Assembly (NCBI GenBank): GCA_937924855.1
Contig: CALEYQ010000056.1
Coordinates: 1 to 64,000 of the forward strand
DNA length: 64,000 nucleotides
Direction: 5' to 3'
From: an uncultured Bacteroidota bacterium
Lineage (GTDB): Bacteria > Bacteroidota > Bacteroidia > JADZBD01
Part shown: piece by piece, positions 42,604-51,495 of the stretch
Layout of the letters: each line of letters begins with the position of its first letter
How positions within the stretch are numbered: the stretch's first letter is position 1
Translations under genes and position numbers: made by a program
The notes under the pieces: model-generated
Database searches by the model: none
What the model saw: only the letters and a program-made list of their open reading frames with translations
What the model was told of the DNA's origin: nothing

Positions 42604-45035
42604 AAATCACAGCAGGAAAATCATACTTCACCCGGAATTGGCTCTTTTTGCTGACTTCGCTTTATTTTTTGGTATTCAGTACCGGATTGCATGGTCAGGT
42701 TGGAACCCTAACCGGATCGGTGAAGGATAAAGTAACCGGTGAACCCATTTCTTTTGCCAACCTCGCCATTGAAGAAATTCAGATTACCACAACCGCCGAC
42801 ATAAACGGACAATTTAAAATTGAAGGAATAAAACCCGGCATCTACACCCTATTCACAAGTTTTGTAGGTTATAAAAAAGAAGTTATTTATGAAATCAGAA
42901 TTGTTTCAGGAAAAACAACACGGCTTGAAATAGGCATGACGCCCCTGGTAAAAGAGCTCGAAGAAGTTATTATCCAGTCATCACCCTTCAACAAGACAGC
43001 CGAAAGTCCGGTCAGCCTCAAAACAATATCAAGCACCGAAATTCTTCGTAATCCCGGAAGCAACCGCGATATTTCAAAAGTGGTAACCAATTTACCCGGG
43101 GTAAATTCAACCCTCTCATTCAGGAATGATTTAATTGTGAGAGGTGGGGCTCCCGGAGAAAACCGGTTTTTTATTGAAGGCATAGAAATTCCCAACATCA
43201 ACCACTTTGCAACCCAGGGTTCCTCGGGCGGACCCGTAGGTATGATAAACGTTAATTTTATCAGAGAGGTGGATTTTTTCACCGGGTCCTTTCCTGTTAA
43301 TCTTGGCAATCCTTTAAGTTCCGCCATGGACATTTCTCTGGTTCCCATGAAGAAAGAAAAAACCGGGGGAAGTTTTATGCTTGGCTCTTCAGACCTGGCA
43401 CTATCCCTCGACAGAATCGGAAGCAAAAAAGCTTCCTTTGGATTTTCAGTAAGAAGATCATATCTCCAGTACCTGTTTTCAACACTTAAGTTGCCCTTTC
43501 TTCCCACCTATAATGATATCTTGCTTAAGGGAGAGATTGAAATCAATGAAAAAAATAAAATTCTGATCCTCGGGCTGGCCGCCATTGACGAATTTTCCCT
43601 CAATCAAAAAGTAAACGAGGGCATATCCGACCCCGATGTATTAAAAAGGAATAATTACATTCTAAACAACATTCCCGTTAATACGCAATGGAATTATACC
43701 ACCGGCATTAAATGGACTAACTATCGAAAAAACGGGCCGCTCAACATTATTTTCTCCACCAACCAGCTAAACAACAAATCAATTAAATACAGAGAGAATG
43801 AGGAAAAACCGGAAAATCTGATTCTCGATTATAGGTCGGGAGAGCAGGAGTTTAAATTCAGAATGGAAAAATACGGGTATGCAGGAAAATTAAACTTCCT
43901 TTATGGCGGAGGCATTGAACAGGGAATCTTTACTAATAATACACAACGATTTATTACCATCGATACAACTTCTCTACGCGAGGAAACAAGCCTCAGGTTG
44001 TCCTTATTCAAGTATTATGCTTTTGGCCGGGTTTCAAGCACATTTTTGAAAGAAAGACTTGAGCTTTCTTTTTCGGTTCGAACCGATTTTTCCGATTATT
44101 CCGCAACAACCCTGAATCCTGCTGAAAATATTTCACCGCGTACAGGAATAAGCTATACCCTTACCAAAAAAACCACGCTGAACTTCAGCACAGGAGTCTA
44201 TTTCCAGCTACCTCCGTATACCGTTCTGGGCTATACCGACTCTATGGGAAACCTGGTCAACAAAAGCTCACGGTTTATCAGAAGTCCACAGCTGGCCGGT
44301 GGAATTGATTATTCCCCAAACACCTTTACAAAAATCTCCGTTGAAGGCTTTTTTAAACAATACTCCGGATAACCTTTTCTCCTGCGGGATTCCATATCTC
44401 TTTCCCAGCTGTGATCGGATTTTGGATTCATTGTAAACGAGCCCGTTGCTCCCATCGGCGAAGGCCGTTCCTATGGGCTTGAGTTTTTTTACCAGCGTAA
44501 ATTCTCCAAATCATGGTATGGGTTATTATCCTATACTTTTCTGATAAGCGAGTTTAAAACGGTAACAGGAAACTACGCCCCTACCTCCTGGGATGTAAGG
44601 CATACACTTAACGCTTCCGGAGGATACCGGCTGAAGAGAGGCTATGAAATTGGGTTCAGGTTCCGATTCCTCAGCGGCTCCCCTTATACCCCCATCGACT
44701 TTGCAACCTCATCGGTAAAAGAAGTCTGGAATGTAAATTATCAAGGCATTCCCGATTGGAACCGCCTGAATTCCCTAAGGCTCGACCCGGTTCACACCCT
44801 CGATCTGAGAATAGATAAAACCTGGAATTTGAAAAAACTCTCGCTCAACATGTATCTGGATGTTCAGAATGTTTACAATTTCAAAATTGAAACTCCACCC
44901 TTTGTTGACACGCAAAAAGATTCTTCCGGAACACCCCTCACAAACCCTTCAGACCCAGATAGATATTTACTGGAAAAAATACCTAATACCTCGGGAACCA
45001 TCCTTCCCTCTATAGGATTAATGATTGAATTTTAG
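42600..45035 (+). pseudogene. TonB-dependent receptor with carboxypeptidase-like domain, interrupted by TAA and TGA
   Basis: The frame encodes a signal peptide (WLFLLTSLYFLVFSTGLHGQ), a CarboxypepD_reg-like domain (TGSVKDKVTGEPISFANLAIEE), a plug (SSTEILRNPGSNRDISKVVTNLPGV) and a barrel through IGLMIEF at the end. A TAA at 44370-44372 and a TGA at 44412-44414 lie 42 nt apart in the barrel: FFKQYSG, stop, PFLLRDSISLSQL, stop, SDFGFIVNEPV. In homologues a Tyr and a Gly are expected there; TAC/TAT to TAA and GGA to TGA are each one step. The frame has no shift and the remaining 206 codons match the family. No ATG, GTG or TTG precedes the signal peptide; a CTG at 42600 overlaps the TerB stop, so the start may be lost as well. 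Probably inactive. Confidence 0.82.
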
Positions 45036-45063
45036 TTATTATATTTACCTAAAATTCATCACT

Positions 45064-45447
45064 ATGAAGAAGTTATTATGGGGAATTTTACTTTTTCTGC
45101 CCCTGATAATTTTAAGCTGTAAAAAAAACGGAACGGGTGGGGAACATGAATTGTCTGTCTCTGTGAAGCATCATGAACAATTAATTCCGGGCGCCACTGT
45201 TTATATTAAGTACGGTGCCAAGGAATTTCCAGGAAGCGATGTGTCGAAATACAACGATTCCAGGGTTTGCGGAATTACCGGACATGCCAGAGGACATGTT
45301 CATTTTGATAAACTGTTGAAGGGAGATTATTACCTCTATGCCGTGGGGTATGATAGTACCATTTCAATGCCTGTTAAGGGTGGAGTTCCTGTGCAATTGA
45401 AGAAAAAACATAGTCATACCGACGTAACTGTTCCGGTTGTAGAATAA
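45064..45447 (+). CDS. Histidine-rich small lipoprotein
   Basis: This 127-aa lipoprotein has the lipobox LILSCKK (Cys19) and one small beta-sandwich domain, perhaps carboxypeptidase-regulatory-like (ELSVSVKHHEQLIPGATVYIKYG, LLKGDYYLYAVGYDS). It carries several histidines: KHHE, GHARGHVHF and KKHSHTD. That layout suggests metal binding, but metal identity is unknown. It lies directly after the broken TonB receptor, so it was probably part of the same uptake unit. The ATG at 45064 is chosen because it starts the signal peptide; the frame is open further upstream. Confidence 0.68.
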   Translation: MKKLLWGILLFLPLIILSCKKNGTGGEHELSVSVKHHEQLIPGATVYIKYGAKEFPGSDVSKYNDSRVCGITGHARGHVHFDKLLKGDYYLYAVGYDSTISMPVKGGVPVQLKKKHSHTDVTVPVVE

Positions 45448-45457
45448 AAAGTTCATA

Positions 45458-45877
45458 ATGAAATATTTAAAGATTTGCTTCGGAGTTCTTTTCCTTTTTT
45501 TTGTATCCTGCTCCAAGGACAAGCAACTTCCGGCTGACTCGCCCGCCCATGCCCCTGACTACAGAGATAAGTTTACGGGAAGTTATCATTCCCACAAACT
45601 TTGCATTAACACAAGTTTTTTCAATCCTGCTCCGGATACCACGTTTAATAACTTCACCAACATTAATGTTGTAAAGCATCCCCTGAGGAGCAATGCCGTT
45701 ATCGTTGGATCCGACACCATCAATCTGTCTTTTCATGGAACATTTACCGGACTTAACAACCCTCCCGGTTATTTGTTTTATGATCTTACCCTGATTAACG
45801 ATAGTCTGTATATTTCTTCCTTTTCAGGTAATGTTCTACTTACATCGAGTTGTATCCTGAAAGGGAGAAAGCAGTAA
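45458..45877 (+). CDS. Small lipoprotein, unknown
   Basis: This 139-aa lipoprotein has the lipobox FFVSCSK (Cys18) and then a beta-rich domain with FTGSYHSHKLCINTS, INVVKHPLRSNAVIVGSDTINLSFHGTFTG and SLYISSFSGNVLLTSSC. Two Cys in the mature domain may form a disulfide. The shape of the protein recalls small lipocalin-like periplasmic proteins but I cannot assign a family. It follows the histidine-rich lipoprotein by 10 nt and is followed by the photolyase gene after 3 nt, so it seems part of one transcript. Confidence 0.55.
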   Translation: MKYLKICFGVLFLFFVSCSKDKQLPADSPAHAPDYRDKFTGSYHSHKLCINTSFFNPAPDTTFNNFTNINVVKHPLRSNAVIVGSDTINLSFHGTFTGLNNPPGYLFYDLTLINDSLYISSFSGNVLLTSSCILKGRKQ

Positions 45878-45880
45878 TTA

Positions 45881-47146
45881 ATGGCAAAAGTTTCCGTTTT
45901 TTGGTTTCGTAGAGATTTGCGAACCGGGCACAATGCCGGACTTGCAGCTGCACTTAAGTCGGGATTACCGGTTTTGCCGGTTTTTATTTTCGATCCGGAT
46001 ATTTTACTTGGCTTGAATCCTAACTACAAATGGCTGGATTTTCTTTATGTATCCCTGGAAAATCTGAATGAAAGTATTAAGAAAAAGGGCGGAAAATTAT
46101 TGATTGAAACAGGGAATCCTATTGACAGGTTTCTGGCACTTATTGAAAAATTTGATATTGGTGGTGTATATTTTAATGAATCGTACGAACCCTACTCCAG
46201 AAACCGTGACGATCTGGTAATGTCCTTGCTTAAGAGCAGAGGTATCCCGGTTCACACCTTTAAAGACCACGTGATTCAGGGGCCGGAAGAAATTGTGAAA
46301 AACGATGGAAATCCTTATAAGGTATTTACCGCTTATTTTAACCGGTGGAAAACACAAACCTCTCTTAAAAAAGAAGAACCCATGCCTACGGGAGGGTCAT
46401 TTGTGAAAATCCAAATCCCATTTCCCGGTCGAAAAAATCTGGGGCTCCAGGAAAAAATCCAGATCAACGAAAACAGCTTTGCATTTTCCCCGGACGGTTT
46501 ACGGACAGAACTCAAAGATGTAGTAACAGGACTGGGCCCCCACCTTCGATGGGGCACCGTTTCGCCACCAGCATTGCTGGCAGCAAATCGGAAAAATTCG
46601 GGGCTGCAAAGGAAACTGGCCTGGCGTGATTTTTTCAATCAGGTTTTATTTCATTATCCCCATGTTGTTACCCGGAATTTTAATCCCGCTTACAATCGCA
46701 TGGCCTGGGAAAACAACCCGGATTATATTGAGGCCTGGAAATATGGGAAAACCGGATTTCCGCTTGTGGATGCCGGAATGCGGGAACTCACTTCCACCGG
46801 CCACATGAATAATCGTGCAAGAATGATTGCTGCCAGTTTTTTTTGCAAACAACTACTGTGCGACTGGCGCATTGGAGAGGCCTGGTTTGCCAGCCATTTA
46901 ATTGATTACGACCTTGCCATAAATAATGGCAACTGGCAATGGTGTGCAGGAACCGGTTGTGACGCAGCACCGTATTTCAGGATTTTTAATCCCCTTTTGC
47001 AACAAAAAAAATTCGACCCTGAAGGTCATTACATTCGCCAGTGGGTTCCGGAGTATAATTCTGAAAATTATCCGGCTCCTATTGTTGACCAGAAAAGCGC
47101 ATCGGAAAAAGCCCTTAAGGCTTATAAAAAAGCACTTTCAAACTAA
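45881..47146 (+). CDS. phr: Deoxyribodipyrimidine photolyase (cryptochrome/photolyase family)
   Basis: Photolyase repairs UV pyrimidine dimers using blue light, FADH- and an antenna cofactor. The 421-aa protein has the N-terminal antenna domain (VFWFRRDLRTGHNAGLAAAL) and C-terminal FAD domain with the repair and FAD-binding blocks: WRDFFNQVLFHYP, GKTGFPLVDAGMRELTSTGHMNNRARMIAASFF, and the stretch WFASHLIDYDLAINNGNWQWCAGTGCDAAPYFRIFNP. All of these fit class I CPD photolyase. It is shorter than E. coli Phr (about 472 aa), mostly by a shorter antenna part. It acts in the cytoplasm on DNA. Its start is 3 nt after the lipoprotein stop. Confidence 0.95.
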   Translation: MAKVSVFWFRRDLRTGHNAGLAAALKSGLPVLPVFIFDPDILLGLNPNYKWLDFLYVSLENLNESIKKKGGKLLIETGNPIDRFLALIEKFDIGGVYFNESYEPYSRNRDDLVMSLLKSRGIPVHTFKDHVIQGPEEIVKNDGNPYKVFTAYFNRWKTQTSLKKEEPMPTGGSFVKIQIPFPGRKNLGLQEKIQINENSFAFSPDGLRTELKDVVTGLGPHLRWGTVSPPALLAANRKNSGLQRKLAWRDFFNQVLFHYPHVVTRNFNPAYNRMAWENNPDYIEAWKYGKTGFPLVDAGMRELTSTGHMNNRARMIAASFFCKQLLCDWRIGEAWFASHLIDYDLAINNGNWQWCAGTGCDAAPYFRIFNPLLQQKKFDPEGHYIRQWVPEYNSENYPAPIVDQKSASEKALKAYKKALSN

Positions 47147-47177
47147 TCAAAGAGTTTTATTAAAGCCCGGCTTTTCC

Positions 47178-47185
47178 TATATTTG
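47178..47185 (+). promoter_or_regulatory. -7 promoter box of the T9SS cytochrome-like gene
   Basis: TATATTTG is a perfect TAnnTTTG match, 17 nt before the ATG at 47203. Confidence 0.5.
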
Positions 47186-47202
47186 AAAAAACTCAATATC
47201 CC

Positions 47203-48768
47203 ATGAAATCAATAATTACCACATTATTCATTTTTCTGTTCTGTTTTCCGGCAATCGCACAACTTGAGTACAAAGATGTGGCTCCCATATTTTTTAATAA
47301 ATGTACTCCCTGTCACAGACCAAACGGTGGAGCTCCATTCAGCCTCATGGGGTATTCTGCAACCATACCCTGGGTTAGTTTAATCGACCCGGCCGTTCAA
47401 ATGGGGAAAATGCCTCCCTGGATGCCCGACACCACATATACCCGGTTTTTACATGAAAGAGTGCTTACAGCCGGCGAAAAAAATGCTATTTTAAACTGGA
47501 TATCCACGGGGGCTACGCAGGGAGACACTACACAGGCTCCGCCCCTCCCTACCTATCCTCCGTATCAACTCAACGGCATACCCTCGCTGGTTTTGCAAAT
47601 TCCCACCTTTACCAGCAATGCAACAACCAACGATAGCTATGTATGCTTTTCCTTACCAACCAATCTTACACAAGACAGAATTTTACGAGCTTTTGAAATA
47701 GTTCCCGGCGACCCTTCCATAGTTCACCATGTGGTGGTAAATGTTGACACCGTAGGAAATACTACGAACGACCTTAGTGGAAATTGCTTCAATGCCCCCG
47801 GAAATTTCAGCATCGGGGCCTATGCGCCCGGATCACCTCCTACCGTTTTCCCAGGGGTAGCTCCCTTGAAAGCCGGTATTCGAATAAAGGCCGGATCCCG
47901 AATGGTGTTGCAAATTCACTATCCCGCAGGAAGTGCCGGAATGCAGGATAGCACAAAAATCCGCCTGTATTTCTACCCGGTTAATGCCACCGGGGTTAGA
48001 AATATGTATGTAAGCACCCCATTACAAAACTGGTCACTTTCAATTCCTGCAAACACCACGGCCAGTTTCAGTGCCCAATATCCAAACTCCGGAGGAATTC
48101 CTCTTCCCATTTCTATTTATGGAACATTTCCCCACAGCCATAAAATTTGCACCAAAATCGTGAATTACGCCTTTATCCCCGGAGATACGATTCCCATCAT
48201 CCGGATCAATGACTGGGATTTCGACTGGCAGGGATTTTACACACTCCCGTTTTTGAAAAAGATTCCGGCAGGTTATAAACTTTTTGCCAGGCATTGGTAT
48301 GATAATACCTCAAGTAACCCCCATAACCCAAATAACCCTCCCATCAATGTTTTTGCAGGAACCGGAAGCAATGATGAAATGTTATTCGACGCATTTCAAT
48401 ATTTGATATATAATCCGGGCGACGAAAATATTAATATAGGCAACCTTTTGGCCGGCGATTCATTACTGGCGGGGATAGCCACACCCTGGCAGGATCCTTC
48501 ACCCTATTCCTTCGCCTTTCCCAATCCCTTTTCCCATCAGGTGTCGGTTAGTTTTAATGTATCCCGCCCCAGTCCTGTCAGGCTGGAAGTCTTCAATGCC
48601 CATGGCCAAAGGATCTATATAAGAGAAGAAAAGTCGCTCCCGGCAGGGAATTTCGAATGGACAATCAACCCTGCCAAGGGGAATGATTGGCCTTCCGGAC
48701 TTTATTTTTACCAGGTGACACAATCGGGCCAAAAGGCCTCAGGAAAAATAATCAGGACAGGGCAATAA
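47203..48768 (+). CDS. T9SS-secreted protein with cytochrome c-like and copper monooxygenase-like domains
   Basis: This 521-aa exported protein has three parts. First, after a signal peptide (PAIAQ), is a heme-binding cytochrome c-like segment with the CTPCH motif near residue 32 and MGKMPPWMPD, where a Met could be the second heme ligand. Then (about 140-410) comes a fold like peptidylglycine alpha-hydroxylating/ascorbate-dependent copper type II monooxygenase, with the His motifs VHHVVV, LQIHYPAG and PHSHK in order. The third is a type A T9SS sorting domain (FPNPFSHQVSVSF, WPSGLYFYQV, KIIRTGQ). This is a combination seen in some Bacteroidota but not well studied. It may be an extracellular oxidoreductase; the substrate is unknown. 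Confidence 0.82.
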   Translation: MKSIITTLFIFLFCFPAIAQLEYKDVAPIFFNKCTPCHRPNGGAPFSLMGYSATIPWVSLIDPAVQMGKMPPWMPDTTYTRFLHERVLTAGEKNAILNWISTGATQGDTTQAPPLPTYPPYQLNGIPSLVLQIPTFTSNATTNDSYVCFSLPTNLTQDRILRAFEIVPGDPSIVHHVVVNVDTVGNTTNDLSGNCFNAPGNFSIGAYAPGSPPTVFPGVAPLKAGIRIKAGSRMVLQIHYPAGSAGMQDSTKIRLYFYPVNATGVRNMYVSTPLQNWSLSIPANTTASFSAQYPNSGGIPLPISIYGTFPHSHKICTKIVNYAFIPGDTIPIIRINDWDFDWQGFYTLPFLKKIPAGYKLFARHWYDNTSSNPHNPNNPPINVFAGTGSNDEMLFDAFQYLIYNPGDENINIGNLLAGDSLLAGIATPWQDPSPYSFAFPNPFSHQVSVSFNVSRPSPVRLEVFNAHGQRIYIREEKSLPAGNFEWTINPAKGNDWPSGLYFYQVTQSGQKASGKIIRTGQ

Positions 48769-48796
48769 AAAATTTTCATGTTTTGAAAGGAAATCT

Positions 48797-48804
48797 TATT
48801 TTTG
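48797..48804 (+). promoter_or_regulatory. -7 promoter box of the cold-shock gene
   Basis: TATTTTTG matches TAnnTTTG exactly, 21 nt before the ATG at 48826. Confidence 0.5.
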
Positions 48805-48825
48805 ACAAAATTTAAATCAATACTA

Positions 48826-49017
48826 ATGAACAACGGAACTGTGAAATTTTTTAATGTTTCCAAAGGATATGGATTTATCCGCGATGTGGAAACGAACAAG
48901 GAGTATTTTGTACATGCCACCGGCCTTATCGATCAGGTTAAGGAAAACGACCAGGTTACTTTCGAACTGCAGGAAGGCAAAAAAGGCCTGAATGCCGTAA
49001 ACGTAAAACTGGCATAG
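48826..49017 (+). CDS. Cold-shock domain protein, CspA family
   Basis: This 63-aa single cold-shock domain protein binds single-stranded nucleic acid. It keeps RNP1 KGYGFI and RNP2-like YFVHAT, plus GTVKFFN at the start and EGKKGLNAVNVKLA at the end, the usual Bacteroidota length and tail. The frame is open upstream to a TTG at 48802, but the ATG at 48826 is the standard start; the earlier codon overlaps the promoter box. A strong terminator follows at 49041-49068, so it is monocistronic. Confidence 0.96.
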   Translation: MNNGTVKFFNVSKGYGFIRDVETNKEYFVHATGLIDQVKENDQVTFELQEGKKGLNAVNVKLA

Positions 49018-49040
49018 TTAATACAGATTTTATTCCAATA

Positions 49041-49068
49041 AAAAACCCGCCTTGCAGGCGGGTTTTTT
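49041..49068 (+). terminator. Intrinsic terminator after the cold-shock gene
   Basis: AAAAACCCGCC pairs with GGCGGGTTTTT around TTGCA and is followed by more T. Confidence 0.93.
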
Positions 49069-49120
49069 ATTGCTTATTTTTCCAAAATAAATTGAATTTG
49101 CTTAACCTTACTCCATCCTC

Positions 49121-51469
49121 ATGAAAAGACCCCTTATTTTTATTTTGGCATTTTTTCAAATAATCCTTTTGAATGCTGCTGATCTGGAAACTCAATTTGA
49201 TCCTGAATCCGGAAAATATTTTCTGAAAGACAAAAAAACCGGAAAGGCTGTTTCCACAAAAAAATACGATCAGGTTTTTCTGAACAAGGATAAATCTCAA
49301 CCACACAGGTATAAGGAAGAGGGGAAATACGGCTTCATTTCAGCAGACGGCAAAACAACCGGGAAACAGCTATATTCTTCTGCCTATGATTTTAAAAAGG
49401 GTTTTGGAAAAGCCCGAAAAGGGACTGTCACCCTTTTCCTGAATCAAAATTTTGATGAGGTATTTTCAAGTCCTGAATTAACCCAGGGAGAATATTCTCC
49501 GGATGGCATTGCATATAAAAAAGACAATAAGTTTGGAATATTAAACGGAAAAGGCGGGGTGGTGACCGAACCCATTTTCGATGCCGCCGGAAACATGTCG
49601 GATGGATTAATTCCTGTTATGAAAGACAACAAATGGGCTTATTACAATAACCTGGGAGCAGCTGTTACCGGCTTCGATTTTGACCAGGCGGTCGATTTTT
49701 CAGAAGGCTTTGCAGCGGTGGGAAAAACATCGCACTTTAAACCTGACTCTCCATTGAAATCCATTTCTACCAAACACCTCAGCGAGGAATATATACGGGG
49801 AAAAATGTACTACACCTGGGGATTTATTGACCCTAAAGGAAATCTCGTGGTTCCCTTCAAATACACTCAGGTTTATTCATTCTCTGAGGGAGTTGCTGTA
49901 GTAAAAACCGAAGGTGGCTTTGGCGCCATTAATTACCAGGGAAAAGAGGTTATTCCCACCCAATACCAGATGATTTATGGATTCAAAGAGGGTCTATCGA
50001 AAGTTAAAATTAATTCCCGGTTTGGAATTATCGACACCAAAGGAAATATGATAGTCCCCCCCGATTTTTCTGACATCGGAAATTTTTTAGAAGGCCTTTG
50101 TACTTTGTCGCAAAATGGGAAAACCGGCTTCGTAAATACGAAAGGTGAAATTCAAATTCCCCTCCATTTTGACTATGCATACGGCTTTGAAAACGGCTAT
50201 GCGCGCGTAAAACTAAAAAAGAAATATGGCCTGATCGACAAAGCAGGAAATCTTATTATTCCTGCGGAATATGAGTCCATTTCGCCCTCCGGACAGGGTA
50301 CTTATAAAATAAAAAAGGACAACAAGTATGGGTTTGTTTCGGAGAAAGGGAAAATTATTGCCAATCCTGAATTCGATTTTGCAGATAGTTTTATTGAAGG
50401 GTTTGCCCGGGTTGGAAAGAAACAAATAAATACCCCTGACATCCCGCCCAAAAAAAACAAATCAGATTTTTACGATGACGACCACGATGAATTCGAAGAG
50501 GAAATTGACGAATTGGATCCAATTGAGGAAATCGAAAAACCCGATTATTCAAAAAAATACACGAAGGGCAGTAGCGATCGTTATGCTGTCAAAAACCTTT
50601 ATGGAATTATCGATCTTAAGGGAAATCTGATTATTCCAATTGAATTCACTAATGTGTATTCCTCCAATGAGTCCATTTTTCGCGTTCAGTCAGGCACGCA
50701 TTATTATTTCTACAACAGTTTGGGTAAAAAAATAAATTCGGAGGGCTTAATTTCTGCCGAAAACTTTAAGGGTGGGTTTTCCATCGTAAAGCGCGACAAG
50801 GGATATGGTATTATTAACAAGGATGGAAAATTAGTGGTTCCCGCCGAATATGATAAGATCTATGCCTACAAAGGGTCGCTGGCCAGGGTAAAAAAAGATG
50901 GCAAATACGGGTTTGTAAATAAAACCGGCAAACTTGTTATTCCATGCAGCTACGACAATGCCGAAGATTTTAAAAACGGAATTTCTGTAATCAAAAAGAA
51001 TTTCTATTATGGCCTGATTAACGAAAAAGGCCAGGCTCTGTGTCCACCCGTATACGACAGAATTTATTCATTTAACGGAGGGCTTGCCCGTGTAAAAAAG
51101 GGCGACAAATTTGGCATGATTAACATGCAGGGCAAGGAAGTTATCCTTGCCTTTTACGATGGCCTGGAAGAAGTATCGGAAGGCAAAATTGTTTTTTCGA
51201 AAAATGGACTTTATGGTTTTCTTAACGAATCCGGTAAAGTAATAATTGAGCCACGGTTCCAACATGCCACATCCTTCAGCAATGGATTTTCAAAGATAAA
51301 ACTGAATGGAAAATACGGCGTCTTAGCCGCCTCAGGAAAAGAAGTCATTCCCATAATTTACGATCGAATTCTTTCCGTTGGCGACAGCGAAATCAGGGTT
51401 CGGCTTGAAGGAAACACCTTCTACATTGATTTCACCGGCAAATGCATACGCGATTGTCCGGGAAATTAA
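49121..51469 (+). CDS. Exported WG-repeat protein
   Basis: This 782-aa exported protein has a signal peptide (LIFILAFFQIILLNAADL) and more than 20 WG repeats of about 23 residues on the pattern YGxIDxxGxxVIPxxYDxIxxFxxGLAxVKxxxK, for example FGIIDTKGNMIVPPDF and YGFVNKTGKLVIPCSYDNA. A strongly acidic insert rich in Asp and Glu (SDFYDDDHDEFEEEIDE, near residues 445-475) breaks the array in the middle and may bind calcium or set the two halves apart. WG repeats form beta-structures of unknown role, often in surface or secreted proteins. No T9SS tail is seen. It is convergent with the SBBP gene, separated by a small dyad at 51473-51487. Confidence 0.88.
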   Translation: MKRPLIFILAFFQIILLNAADLETQFDPESGKYFLKDKKTGKAVSTKKYDQVFLNKDKSQPHRYKEEGKYGFISADGKTTGKQLYSSAYDFKKGFGKARKGTVTLFLNQNFDEVFSSPELTQGEYSPDGIAYKKDNKFGILNGKGGVVTEPIFDAAGNMSDGLIPVMKDNKWAYYNNLGAAVTGFDFDQAVDFSEGFAAVGKTSHFKPDSPLKSISTKHLSEEYIRGKMYYTWGFIDPKGNLVVPFKYTQVYSFSEGVAVVKTEGGFGAINYQGKEVIPTQYQMIYGFKEGLSKVKINSRFGIIDTKGNMIVPPDFSDIGNFLEGLCTLSQNGKTGFVNTKGEIQIPLHFDYAYGFENGYARVKLKKKYGLIDKAGNLIIPAEYESISPSGQGTYKIKKDNKYGFVSEKGKIIANPEFDFADSFIEGFARVGKKQINTPDIPPKKNKSDFYDDDHDEFEEEIDELDPIEEIEKPDYSKKYTKGSSDRYAVKNLYGIIDLKGNLIIPIEFTNVYSSNESIFRVQSGTHYYFYNSLGKKINSEGLISAENFKGGFSIVKRDKGYGIINKDGKLVVPAEYDKIYAYKGSLARVKKDGKYGFVNKTGKLVIPCSYDNAEDFKNGISVIKKNFYYGLINEKGQALCPPVYDRIYSFNGGLARVKKGDKFGMINMQGKEVILAFYDGLEEVSEGKIVFSKNGLYGFLNESGKVIIEPRFQHATSFSNGFSKIKLNGKYGVLAASGKEVIPIIYDRILSVGDSEIRVRLEGNTFYIDFTGKCIRDCPGN

Positions 51470-51472
51470 GCC

Positions 51473-51487
51473 TATCCTCTCAGGATA
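51473..51487. repeat. Small dyad between convergent genes
   Basis: TATCCT-CTC-AGGATA is a perfect 6-3-6 inverted repeat between the convergent WG-repeat and SBBP genes. It has no adjacent T-run, so terminator function is weak. Confidence 0.3.
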
Positions 51488-51495
51488 AATTACCC

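Noticed and set aside
25..44414. Stop-codon reassignment or selenocysteine/pyrrolysine insertion at the in-frame stops
   Set aside because: TAG, TGA and TAA all occur inside genes and all three also end normal genes in this window. I see no SECIS-like hairpin next to the TGA codons, and the expected residues are Tyr, Trp and Gly rather than Cys or Lys.
44829..45035. Stand-alone 68-aa gene
   Set aside because: It is the last part of the TonB receptor barrel, in the same frame as the interrupted gene.
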